From: Lachnoclostridium phytofermentans | GTDB taxonomy: Bacteria > Bacillota > Clostridia > Lachnospirales > Lachnospiraceae | Assembly: GCF_000733755.1 (NCBI RefSeq) | Contig: NZ_JPOF01000008.1 | Location: forward strand, 310,001-374,000 | Direction of reading: 5' to 3' | DNA length: 64,000 nucleotides | Shown: one piece after another, positions 54,299 to 62,070 of the stretch | Layout of the letters: every line of letters starts with the position of its first letter | Numbering within the stretch: position 1 is the first letter of the stretch | Program-made: the position numbers and the translations under genes | The notes under the pieces: model-generated | What the model saw: only the letters and a program-made list of their open reading frames with translations | Told to the model about the DNA's origin: nothing | The model's database searches: none

Positions 54299-55603
54299 AT
54301 GAGAAAATTAGTAAAAAGGATAGCAGCATTATTCTTAGTTGGAACATTAACCTTTAGTATGGCAGCTTGTGGCAAGAACAATGATAAAGCATCTAATAAA
54401 GATGGGGAAGATACAATTACTCTTAATGTTTGGCATCAATGGTCGAATGACACTAATGAATTAAAAAAACTTTATGATGAAGCAGTAACAGCATATCAAA
54501 AGGATCATCCAAATGTGAAGATAAATACACAGACATTAGATACGGAAGCATATAAGACAAAGATTTCAGCTGAATTTGCAGGAAAAGCAAGTGGTATTGA
54601 TGTATTTTACTACTGGGGTGCAGGAATGGCTAGAAAGCTTGTGAATGCAGATAAATTACTTGCACTTGACAATTATCTGACAGAAGAGGTAAAGGCGAAG
54701 ATACTTCCTGGTTCAACCACAGCATTTGTATACGACGGAAAAACATATTCTGTACCGATGTTTTCCTGGTATATGACGATGTTTTGCAACAAAGAACTGT
54801 TTGATCAGGCAGGTGCAACAATTCCAACAACTTACGATGAGCTTGTAGCAGCAGTTGATAAGTTGAAAACTTTAGACGGTGTAACACCAATCGCTGCAGG
54901 AGCCAAAGATGGTTGGAATGCAGCATTTATATATCAGGCATTAGCACTTCGTGAAGTTGGTGCAACAAGTATTAATTCCATGTTAAGTGGCAATGCAAAG
55001 TTTGAAGGAGAAGGATATGCTAAAGCAGCTATGAAGGTTGTAGATTTATATCAAATGGGTGCCTTCGGTAAAAATCCTTTAGAATCTGGCAATGATGATG
55101 CAAACTCAGCCTTTATCAGTGGAAAGGCTGCGATAAGGATAATGGGAAGCTGGTTTGCGAATCAAGTATATACAGATACCACAGCGACAATAAATCCTGA
55201 GAATGTAGTAGCTTGTAAGATTCCAGTGATTGAAGGTAAGGGAAATGCTACAGATTATGCTGGTGGTTTTGTTGAGTCCTTCTGGGTGAATAAGAATACA
55301 AAGTACGAAAAAGAAGCAGCTGAATTCGCAATTTATATCAATGAGAAGATGGGTAAAGCAGCTTATGAAACCGGTACTGGCTTCTGTGGTTGGAATGTCG
55401 AATTAGATGAGAGTAAATTAAATCCTTTATTTATTCAGATCAAAGGCTTATTAGCGGATAGTGTAGAAGGTGTATTAGCATGGGATACTTCTTTAGATGC
55501 TAATCCAGCAACGATTCACAATGAACAAGTACAGACACTTTTTGCACCAAATGCTGATGTAACAGCATTTATTGAAGAACATCAAGCGGCAATTAATAAG
55601 TAA
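54299..55603 (+). CDS. Sugar ABC transporter substrate-binding lipoprotein
   Basis: 434 residues. Signal with lipobox MAAC, then SBP_bac_1 family sequence (TLNVWHQWSNDTNELKKLYD, FAGKASGIDVFYYWGAGMAR, YSVPMFSWYMTMFCNKELFD, AAIRIMGSWFANQV). It binds an oligosaccharide at the cell surface and passes it to the two downstream permeases. ATG 54299 with GGAGGG five bases upstream; the ATG at 54287 sits in the ribosome binding site. A hairpin after the gene probably limits read-through. Confidence 0.93.
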   Translation: MRKLVKRIAALFLVGTLTFSMAACGKNNDKASNKDGEDTITLNVWHQWSNDTNELKKLYDEAVTAYQKDHPNVKINTQTLDTEAYKTKISAEFAGKASGIDVFYYWGAGMARKLVNADKLLALDNYLTEEVKAKILPGSTTAFVYDGKTYSVPMFSWYMTMFCNKELFDQAGATIPTTYDELVAAVDKLKTLDGVTPIAAGAKDGWNAAFIYQALALREVGATSINSMLSGNAKFEGEGYAKAAMKVVDLYQMGAFGKNPLESGNDDANSAFISGKAAIRIMGSWFANQVYTDTTATINPENVVACKIPVIEGKGNATDYAGGFVESFWVNKNTKYEKEAAEFAIYINEKMGKAAYETGTGFCGWNVELDESKLNPLFIQIKGLLADSVEGVLAWDTSLDANPATIHNEQVQTLFAPNADVTAFIEEHQAAINK

Positions 55604-55676
55604 TAGAAGGGTAGCTTACGATAGGTTAATAAGATAAATGATGTAATCTTATCTTTTCGCAAGGAAGGTAAAGAAA

Positions 55677-55724
55677 GGCTGTGTCTAAATGAATAGGTAA
55701 CTGTCATTTTACACAGCCCTTTTT
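55677..55724 (+). terminator. Hairpin between binding protein and permeases
   Basis: GGCTGTGT (55677-55684) pairs with ACACAGCC (55711-55718), followed by CTTTTTAT. It is probably a partial terminator that lowers permease expression compared with binding protein. Confidence 0.75.
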
Positions 55725-55797
55725 ATAAGCAAAAATACTGAAAAGGGTTCACTTTGTCTGACAAACGCCCTTGAATTTAGGATGGGAGGGAATATCT

Positions 55798-56691
55798 ATG
55801 GATCGTATGTTAGGTAAGAAGAGAACAATTGCATTCTTTATTTTACCTGCATTGTTGCTGTTTCTCTGCTTTGTTGTTGCGCCTTTGGTAGCATCTGGTA
55901 TCTATAGTTTGTTTGAATATGATGGAGTAGGTACTAAGAACTTTATTGGTTTACAAAATTATATTGATTTATTTTCCAAAGATCAATATTTCTCTAAAGC
56001 AATAGTAAACTCATTTATTCTGGCAGGAGCTTCAATTTTTATTCAGTTACCTATCTCGTTATTAATCGCGATAATTTTAGCAAGAGGTGTAAAAGGAGAA
56101 AAGTTCTTTCGCACAGTCTATTTTGTACCAGTTGTCATTTCAAGTATGGTAATCGGACAGTTGTGGATGAAGATGTTTCACAGTGAATATGGATTGCTGA
56201 ATATGATAATTCGACTGTTTGGAAACAAGGAGTTTGAATTTTCCTGGCTTTCCACTCCATCTACTGCATTTATAGCAACAGTAATTCCTGCAGTTTGGCA
56301 ATATATTGGCTATCATATGCTTTTATTTTATGCAGGGATAAAGTCAATTTCTAGCGACTATTATGAAGCGGCAAAGATCGATGGAGCAACAAATCGTCAA
56401 ATTTCATTTCGGATTACCATTCCTTTGTTAGCTCCAGTAATCAAAACCTGCCTTATCTTTTCCCTGACAGGGTCTCTTCGTGCCTTTGATTTAATCTATG
56501 TTATGACTGGAGGCGGGCCAAATCATGCAAGTGAGGTTCCAGGAACATTAATGTACAATAGTTTATTCCGTCGTGGCTTATATGGTTATGGTAGTGCGCA
56601 AGCTTTTTTAATTGTTGTGGAATGTCTTTTGTTTAGTTATCTGATTGGTAGAATGTTTAAAAAAGCAGAAGACAATGCATCAGCAATCTAA
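55798..56691 (+). CDS. Sugar ABC transporter permease (MalF/UgpA type)
   Basis: 297 residues with six membrane helices. The EAA loop is YYEAAKIDGATNRQISFRITIP, seen in two parts (YYEAAKIDGATNRQ and FRITIPLLAP). MTGGGPNHASEVPGT and the end of the helix 6 region are typical of the type I sugar permeases. ATG 55798 follows GGGAGGG. It partners the permease at 56777. Confidence 0.93.
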   Translation: MDRMLGKKRTIAFFILPALLLFLCFVVAPLVASGIYSLFEYDGVGTKNFIGLQNYIDLFSKDQYFSKAIVNSFILAGASIFIQLPISLLIAIILARGVKGEKFFRTVYFVPVVISSMVIGQLWMKMFHSEYGLLNMIIRLFGNKEFEFSWLSTPSTAFIATVIPAVWQYIGYHMLLFYAGIKSISSDYYEAAKIDGATNRQISFRITIPLLAPVIKTCLIFSLTGSLRAFDLIYVMTGGGPNHASEVPGTLMYNSLFRRGLYGYGSAQAFLIVVECLLFSYLIGRMFKKAEDNASAI

Positions 56692-56739
56692 GAAAAGATT
56701 GAGGCTAGAGTGAAAGATGAAAAAACTTTCACTACATTA

Positions 56740-56776
56740 GCTGCTCCCAAAAACAGTCGCAGAATGGAGGCTAACT
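56740..56776 (+). promoter_or_regulatory. Leader motif before permease 2 (also at 59357-59393)
   Basis: A GTGAAAG/CTTTCAC hairpin (56710-56732) is followed by GCTGCTCC, AGTCGCAG and ATGGAGGCTAA up to the ATG. The same order of a hairpin (CTCAAGT/ACTTGAG, 59323-59350), GTTGCTCC, AGTCGCAG and ATGGAGGCTAA is found ahead of the unrelated gene at 59394. About 29 of 37 bases are the same. Confidence 0.65.
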
Positions 56777-57622
56777 ATGAAGGGAAAGAAAATAACAACA
56801 AAAAAGGTAAAAAAGATTATGTTACTTTTTATCTTAATTCTGATTGCAATTACACAGCTATTTCCACTCTATTGGTTGATAACGTTTTCATTGAAAAGCA
56901 ATGTTGAAATCTTTGGAGAAAATATCATTGGACTACCTAGACAATTTCGTTGGATCAATTATAAAACCGCGCTAACCGATGGCGGTATCTTACAATACTT
57001 TTTAAATTCAGTTTTTTATTCCTTTGTGACGGTAATCGTATCCGGATTATTTTCTGCGATGGCAGCATATGCGATTGCTCGAATGAGATGGAAGCTTAGT
57101 GGCTTCGTTTTTGGCTTATTCTCACTTGGAATTATGATACCAACTCAGGCTGCTTTACTTCCTTTATTTCAAGTGTTAGATCGTTTGGGATTAAAGGGTG
57201 GGTATCTCGGATTATTAATTCCATATATTTCGTTTGCACTTCCAATGAGTATTATGATTTTGACAGGTTTTTATAAAGGGATACCAAAGGAAATCGAAGA
57301 AGCAGCATATATCGATGGAAGTGGAATTTTCCGTTGCTTTTTAGAAATCATACTACCAATTATTAAGCCAGCGATTGCTACTGCATCCATCTTTACCTTT
57401 CTTTCAACATGGAATGAATTGATGTTTGCAAATACGCTCGTGGATAGCTCCACCTATCGAACTCTACCGGTTGGAATCATGTCTTTTGCCGGACAATATT
57501 CTACCGATTGGGGATTAATTGGTGCAGGTATGGTAATCGCAACCTTACCAACGATTCTAATTTATTTCTTACTAAGTAATCAAGTGCAGCAAAGTCTTGT
57601 TGCAGGAGCAGTAAAAGGTTAA
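56777..57622 (+). CDS. Sugar ABC transporter permease (MalG/UgpE type)
   Basis: 281 residues with six membrane helices. The EAA loop is EIEEAAYIDGSGIFRCFLEI and the following LPIIKPAIATASIFTF; the WNELMFANTLV segment is typical of the MalG group. It has a very basic N-terminus. GGAGG precedes the ATG. No ATPase gene is nearby; such importers commonly share an MsiK/UgpC-type ATPase encoded elsewhere (known of the family). Confidence 0.93.
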   Translation: MKGKKITTKKVKKIMLLFILILIAITQLFPLYWLITFSLKSNVEIFGENIIGLPRQFRWINYKTALTDGGILQYFLNSVFYSFVTVIVSGLFSAMAAYAIARMRWKLSGFVFGLFSLGIMIPTQAALLPLFQVLDRLGLKGGYLGLLIPYISFALPMSIMILTGFYKGIPKEIEEAAYIDGSGIFRCFLEIILPIIKPAIATASIFTFLSTWNELMFANTLVDSSTYRTLPVGIMSFAGQYSTDWGLIGAGMVIATLPTILIYFLLSNQVQQSLVAGAVKG

Positions 57623-57627
57623 GTGAA

Positions 57628-57644
57628 ACTAAAAAAATGACACC
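57628..57644 (+). promoter_or_regulatory. 17-bp motif upstream of GH30 (also at 60096-60112)
   Basis: ACTAAAAAAATGACACC is found here and, without any mismatch, at 60096-60112 upstream of the second ABC importer. Here ATGACA could serve as a -35 (17 bases from TATGAT at 57661-57666); at the second site the nearest TATAAT (60132) is 21 bases away, so it is more likely a protein-binding site. The rest of 57645-57887 has a small CTTCTTAAGAAG palindrome but no gene. Confidence 0.6.
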
Positions 57645-57887
57645 ATATTAGAAATAAAGATATGATAGGAGGGTGTGATTTTCGTTATGATAAAAAGGGG
57701 TTTGTTAATAGTAGTTCTTCTTAAGAAGGTACATTGCAAATACCCTTTTCTTTATATTATTTTGAAATAGGCACTCTATAGTTTGGGCAAATGCAATAGG
57801 AAAAGAACACTAGGAATGGCTATCTTAAATCTGCAACCAGAAAGGGAATGTTATGTGTAGTAAGAAATAGGAAGGAGATAGGTTGGA

Positions 57888-59225
57888 ATGAGAATTAGGA
57901 CAGTAACAACAGATTATCATAAGAATTTATTTTTACAAGAATCAGAGGAATTAATAGCCAAAGAAGTAGGGAGTAATCAGGTTGTAAACATCTATCCAGA
58001 ACGAACTTACCAAATCATTCGAGGATTTGGTGGTGCATTTACAGAAGCTTCCGGATATAATTTCTCAAAACTTAGTAAGGAGAAGAAAGAGATAGTTTTA
58101 GATGCTTATTTTGGCACGAATGGTATTCATTATACCTTAGGAAGAACACATATCAATAGTTGTGATTTTTCCTTATCAAACTATGCATATCTAGAAGAAG
58201 GAGAAGATGGGAATCAAAAGTTTAACCGAGATAGAGACCGGGAATATATAGTACCTATGGTAACAGCAGCAATGAAATTTAGCAAGAGTCCTATAACTTT
58301 CTTAGCGTCACCTTGGTCTCCACCAGCGTTTATGAAGACCAATCATGATATGAATCATGGAGGTGAATTAAAAGAGGAATATAAAAAAGATTGGGCGAAA
58401 TACATAGCAACTTATGTGAAGGATTGTAAAAAAGACGGAATTACTATTTCCATGCTTACGGTACAAAATGAGCCAGAAGCAACGCAGGTGTGGGATTCCT
58501 GCCGTTATAGTGCAGTGCAGGAGATGGAATTTGTTAGAGATTATCTTGGACCAGTATTAGTGGAAGAGGGTCTTTCTGATCTGAAAATATATATTTGGGA
58601 CCATAATAAAGAATTGTTATATGAACGAGCAAAAGAAATCCTCTCTGATACTAAGGCAAGAGAGTACATTAGCGGTGTAGCCTTTCATTGGTATACCGGA
58701 GATCATTTTGAGGCGCTTGATTTAGTGAGAGAACAATTTCCGGAACAGGAGCTTTTATTCACAGAAGGTTGTGTGGAGTATGGGAGATTTTTTGATTCTT
58801 CTGAAGTTTGGAAAGCAGAAATGTATGCTCATGATATCTTAGGAAATTTAAATCATGGAATGCATGGATATATAGACTGGAATCTTCTACTCGATGAGAA
58901 GGGCGGACCAAATCATGTGGGAAATTTCTGTCAAGCACCTATCATGTGTAATTTAGAGGAGGATAGTATTTTATTTAATCTTTCTTACTATTATATAGGT
59001 CACTTTAGTAAGTATATTATGCCAGGTGCAAAACGGATTGCTTATACCAAGTATACGGATCATGTTGAAGTAGCAGCTTTTCTTAATCCAAACCAAGAGC
59101 GTGTTGTGATTCTATTAAATAAATCAGATCACGAGGAAACCGTAGTACTTAAGGAGAATGGAATTGGTAAGGAAATAAAGCTAAGTTCTCATAGTATCGT
59201 TACAGTAATCTGCTCAGAAGAGTAA
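57888..59225 (+). CDS. GH30 family beta-glycosidase, cytosolic
   Basis: 445 residues, no signal peptide. The (beta/alpha)8 barrel starts with IRGFGGAFTEASGYNFSKLS, continues with LGRTHINSCDFSLSNYAY and FLASPWSPPAFMKTN, and has the acid/base Glu195 in TVQNEPEA and the nucleophile Glu293 in LLFTEGCVEYG; the C-terminal beta domain ends VVILLNKSDHEETVVL. All as in the glucosylceramidase / endo-beta-1,6-glucanase subfamilies of GH30. Being cytosolic, it must act on imported oligosaccharides, consistent with its position after a sugar importer. GAAGGAG precedes the ATG. Confidence 0.92.
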   Translation: MRIRTVTTDYHKNLFLQESEELIAKEVGSNQVVNIYPERTYQIIRGFGGAFTEASGYNFSKLSKEKKEIVLDAYFGTNGIHYTLGRTHINSCDFSLSNYAYLEEGEDGNQKFNRDRDREYIVPMVTAAMKFSKSPITFLASPWSPPAFMKTNHDMNHGGELKEEYKKDWAKYIATYVKDCKKDGITISMLTVQNEPEATQVWDSCRYSAVQEMEFVRDYLGPVLVEEGLSDLKIYIWDHNKELLYERAKEILSDTKAREYISGVAFHWYTGDHFEALDLVREQFPEQELLFTEGCVEYGRFFDSSEVWKAEMYAHDILGNLNHGMHGYIDWNLLLDEKGGPNHVGNFCQAPIMCNLEEDSILFNLSYYYIGHFSKYIMPGAKRIAYTKYTDHVEVAAFLNPNQERVVILLNKSDHEETVVLKENGIGKEIKLSSHSIVTVICSEE

Positions 59226-59325
59226 CACTTATAATTGCAATTAAAAGTAACTCTTACTGTAGTAATATGAGTAACACTTGTAGTAGTAATTAAAATAACT
59301 ATTACAGTAGCAATAAAAGTAACTC
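59220..59325 (+). repeat. About 49-bp tandem repeat after GH30
   Basis: GAGTAACACTT starts units at 59220 and 59269; the units are about 85 percent alike and each ends in a run like AGTAGCAATA. A third partial copy (AAAGTAACTCAAG) merges into the following hairpin. The first unit overlaps the GH30 stop codon. Confidence 0.7.
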
Positions 59326-59356
59326 AAGTTTGCGCTGTGACATACTTGAGCTATTT

Positions 59357-59393
59357 GTTGCTCCTACCACTAGTCGCAGCATGGAGGCTAAAT
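59357..59393 (+). promoter_or_regulatory. Leader motif before lipoprotein gene (see 56740)
   Basis: Second copy of the hairpin, (G)TTGCTCC, AGTCGCAG, ATGGAGGCTAA layout described at 56740-56776, including the ribosome binding site GGAGG. Confidence 0.65.
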
Positions 59394-60023
59394 ATGCAAC
59401 ATTATAAAAAGTTAAGTTTTGTCCTTTTTCTAAGTTGTCTTCTATTGGTACTAAATAGTTGTGGTAAAAAAGTTTCCTTAACTGTAGATTCTTCTGTAGT
59501 CTCTGTGAGAGAAACAACCATAACCTTAGATGAAATGATGTATCATGTTCTACTTGCTAAGATGCAAGGAGAACTCTATGCCTCATTTTTAGGAGAAGAA
59601 GATTTTTGGAAGAAAGAATATGAGCCATCCGTTACAATGGCAGATCAAATGAAACAATATGCACTTGATAATGCAATAAAGTATGAAATTTTATATAAGA
59701 TGGCAGAAAAAGAAGGATATTCCTTAACAGAAGAAGAACTTTCGATATGCCAAGACCAAGCAAAGGATATTGAAAAAACAATACCAGCAAACGAACTACA
59801 AGCCTTAGGATTAACGGACGAACTAATAAAAGAGATACAAAAGAAAATATCACTTTCGACAAAATATTATGAGGACTATCTCATAACACTCTCAACGGAT
59901 GAAAAAGAAGCACAACAACGCTTTGAAGAAAATTACAAAGAGCTAAAAAAAGAGTATCAAGTGAAGGTAAATGATAGTGTGTGGGAAAAAGTAGATATTA
60001 TGAATCCTTCGATACCTGGTTGA
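59394..60023 (+). CDS. SurA/PrsA N-domain-like lipoprotein
   Basis: 209 residues. Signal with lipobox LNSC (Cys23). The mature part is alpha-helical with long charged segments (YALDNAIKYEILYKMAEKEG, TEEELSICQDQAKDIEKTIP, EAQQRFEENYKELKKEYQVK), like the N-terminal chaperone region of PrsA/SurA foldases, but the parvulin isomerase domain is absent. It may be a chaperone for secreted proteins or a truncated foldase. ATG 59394 with GGAGG upstream; the earlier ATG at 59337 has none. Confidence 0.7.
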   Translation: MQHYKKLSFVLFLSCLLLVLNSCGKKVSLTVDSSVVSVRETTITLDEMMYHVLLAKMQGELYASFLGEEDFWKKEYEPSVTMADQMKQYALDNAIKYEILYKMAEKEGYSLTEEELSICQDQAKDIEKTIPANELQALGLTDELIKEIQKKISLSTKYYEDYLITLSTDEKEAQQRFEENYKELKKEYQVKVNDSVWEKVDIMNPSIPG

Positions 60024-60095
60024 AAGGTCAACTTAATGGATTATACCAAGAGCACAACTATTACATAATTGAAACTAAACATAGGGGAAACTCAT

Positions 60096-60112
60096 ACTAA
60101 AAAAATGACACC
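60096..60112 (+). promoter_or_regulatory. Second copy of the 17-bp motif
   Basis: Identical to 57628-57644. TATAAT sequences follow at 60132-60137 and 60154-60159; neither has a clear -35, so the promoter may need an activator. Confidence 0.6.
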
Positions 60113-60189
60113 TTTTCAAAATACGGTTCCTTATAATCAAGGTCTATGGTCTTTATAATAAAGATAGAACAAGAAACGGAGGACAGACC

Positions 60190-61131
60190 ATGACAGAGAT
60201 GAGTAATCTTAAGAAACGAAAAAAATCGGTTACCATGCGTAAGTTTATGAATCAGAAATATCTTCAGCTTATGGTTATCCCAGGGCTTATATGGATGTTT
60301 ATCTTCAACTATATTCCTATGGGTGGTATTGTAATCGCTTTTAAAAAATTTAAAATAACCAAATCGATTGCAGAAGCTCCTTGGGTGGGGTTTAAATATT
60401 TTGAGGAGTTTTTTCAGGATTCCAACTTTAGCAACATTATGATAAACACAATTGGTATTAGTTTATTAAAGTTAATCATAGGATTTCCGCTACCAATTAT
60501 TTTTGCATTACTTCTTAACGAGATTAGAAATCTTAAATTCAAGAAGTTTACGCAAACAATATCATATTTACCACATTTTTTATCTTGGGTAGTACTCGGT
60601 GGAATCTTAACAACTTGGTTAAATAGTACCGGTGTTATTAATGAATTATTTCAAGCTCTACATATTACAAGCGGGCCGGTTTCCTATCTTGGTAATCCCA
60701 AATACTTCTGGGGAGTAGCATTAATCTCAGACAGCTGGAAGGAACTTGGATGGTCAGCAATTATTTATCTGGCTGCCATCTCCTCGGTGGATCAACAGCT
60801 CTATGAAGCAGCTACAGTAGATGGGGCCTCCAAGATGCAAAAGATAATGAAAATTACCTTACCATCAATTAAAGGAACTATCGCTATCATGTTGATTTTA
60901 CAGATTTCTGGTTTATTAAATGCTAATTTTGATCAGATTATGATTCTAAAAAATCAGATTAATATTTCCAGAAGCCAAGTAATTGATACTTACGTATATC
61001 AAGTTGGTATGACACTCGGTAAATATTCGTATGCAACAGCAGTTAACCTGTTTAAGTCAGTAATCGCTTTAATGCTTCTGTTAATAGCGAACCTTTCCAG
61101 CAAGAAACTGCTTGGCAGGTCATTATACTAG
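60190..61131 (+). CDS. Lpl-type sugar ABC transporter permease (LplB-like)
   Basis: 313 residues, six membrane helices. Conserved start LMVIPGLIWMFIFNYIPMGG, then FKYFEEFFQDSNF, EAA loop LYEAATVDGASKMQKIMKIT with LPSIKGTIAIMLIL, all typical of LplB/YtcP-group permeases that import polysaccharide-derived saccharides. GGAGG precedes the ATG. Operon with the next two genes. Confidence 0.93.
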   Translation: MTEMSNLKKRKKSVTMRKFMNQKYLQLMVIPGLIWMFIFNYIPMGGIVIAFKKFKITKSIAEAPWVGFKYFEEFFQDSNFSNIMINTIGISLLKLIIGFPLPIIFALLLNEIRNLKFKKFTQTISYLPHFLSWVVLGGILTTWLNSTGVINELFQALHITSGPVSYLGNPKYFWGVALISDSWKELGWSAIIYLAAISSVDQQLYEAATVDGASKMQKIMKITLPSIKGTIAIMLILQISGLLNANFDQIMILKNQINISRSQVIDTYVYQVGMTLGKYSYATAVNLFKSVIALMLLLIANLSSKKLLGRSLY

Positions 61132-61142
61132 GAGGTTGCAAT

Positions 61143-62048
61143 ATGAAAAGACGTGTATCATCTAAAATCAAACGTTCCAAGGGAACTTTAATCTTCGATA
61201 TTCTAAATACGATATTCATGTTGTTTATTTGCTTTATCTGTATTTATCCAATATGGTATGTCATCGTTAACTCTTTAAATGATGCAACGGATGCATTAAT
61301 GGGAGGTATCTATTGGTGGCCAAGGCAGTTCTCCTTGAAAAATTACAAGACAGTATTCAGTGATAGCAGTGTACTACAGGCTTTTAAGGTAACCATCGCA
61401 AAGACTTTAATTGGTACCACAGTTAACGTACTATTTACCGCTATGGTAGCTTATCCGCTTTCCAAGAAAAACTTAATTGGAAGAAAGTATTATATGGCAT
61501 TTGGAACGGTTACAATGTTTTTCTCTGGCGGCTTAATACCAACCTTCCTTTTATTTAAGGGGCTTGGATTATTAAATAATTTTTGGGTTTATGTTATTCC
61601 GGCAGCATTTAACTTTTTTAATCTTCTTATTATGATTAATTTCTTTCGAGAGATTCCTGAAGCATTGGAGGAATCTGCAAAAATTGACGGGGCCAATGAT
61701 TTTACCATCTTTCGTAAGGTAATACTTCCGTTATCAAAACCTGTGTTAGCAACCATCGCTTTGTTTGCAGGAGTTGGACAATGGAATGACTACTTTGGTG
61801 GTTTAATGTATATCACAGATAACCGTTCTCTGGAGCCAATTCAGACCTATCTTTATCGAATGGTAGCACAGGTACAGTCCTCGCAGATGGCAGGTTCCAT
61901 AGCCTCTAATATCAGTGCAAAAGACAGTACTTCAACCGCGATAAAATTGGCAGCTATGGTTATTACAACATTACCTATATGCTGTGTTTATCCATTCCTA
62001 CAGAAATACTTTGTAAAAGGAATGATGATAGGTGCAGTTAAGGAATAA
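61143..62048 (+). CDS. Lpl-type sugar ABC transporter permease (LplC-like)
   Basis: 301 residues with six membrane helices. IYPIWYVIVNSLNDATDALM and the WWPRQFSLKNYKTVF segment near the start are the LplC hallmarks; the EAA loop is LEESAKIDGANDFTIFRKVI. It ends YFVKGMMIGAVKE, a standard end for the family. AGGAGG lies before the start, 11 bases after the previous stop. Confidence 0.94.
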   Translation: MKRRVSSKIKRSKGTLIFDILNTIFMLFICFICIYPIWYVIVNSLNDATDALMGGIYWWPRQFSLKNYKTVFSDSSVLQAFKVTIAKTLIGTTVNVLFTAMVAYPLSKKNLIGRKYYMAFGTVTMFFSGGLIPTFLLFKGLGLLNNFWVYVIPAAFNFFNLLIMINFFREIPEALEESAKIDGANDFTIFRKVILPLSKPVLATIALFAGVGQWNDYFGGLMYITDNRSLEPIQTYLYRMVAQVQSSQMAGSIASNISAKDSTSTAIKLAAMVITTLPICCVYPFLQKYFVKGMMIGAVKE

Positions 62049-62070
62049 AATATTAAGGGAGGATTTTACA

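Noticed and set aside
56710-56907. Frame overlapping the second importer permease
   Set aside because: It overlaps the real permease in another frame and lacks a proper site; treated as a shadow.
57687-57770. 27-codon frame between the importer and GH30
   Set aside because: The ribosome binding site is poorly spaced, the product is unremarkable and there is no sign of conservation.
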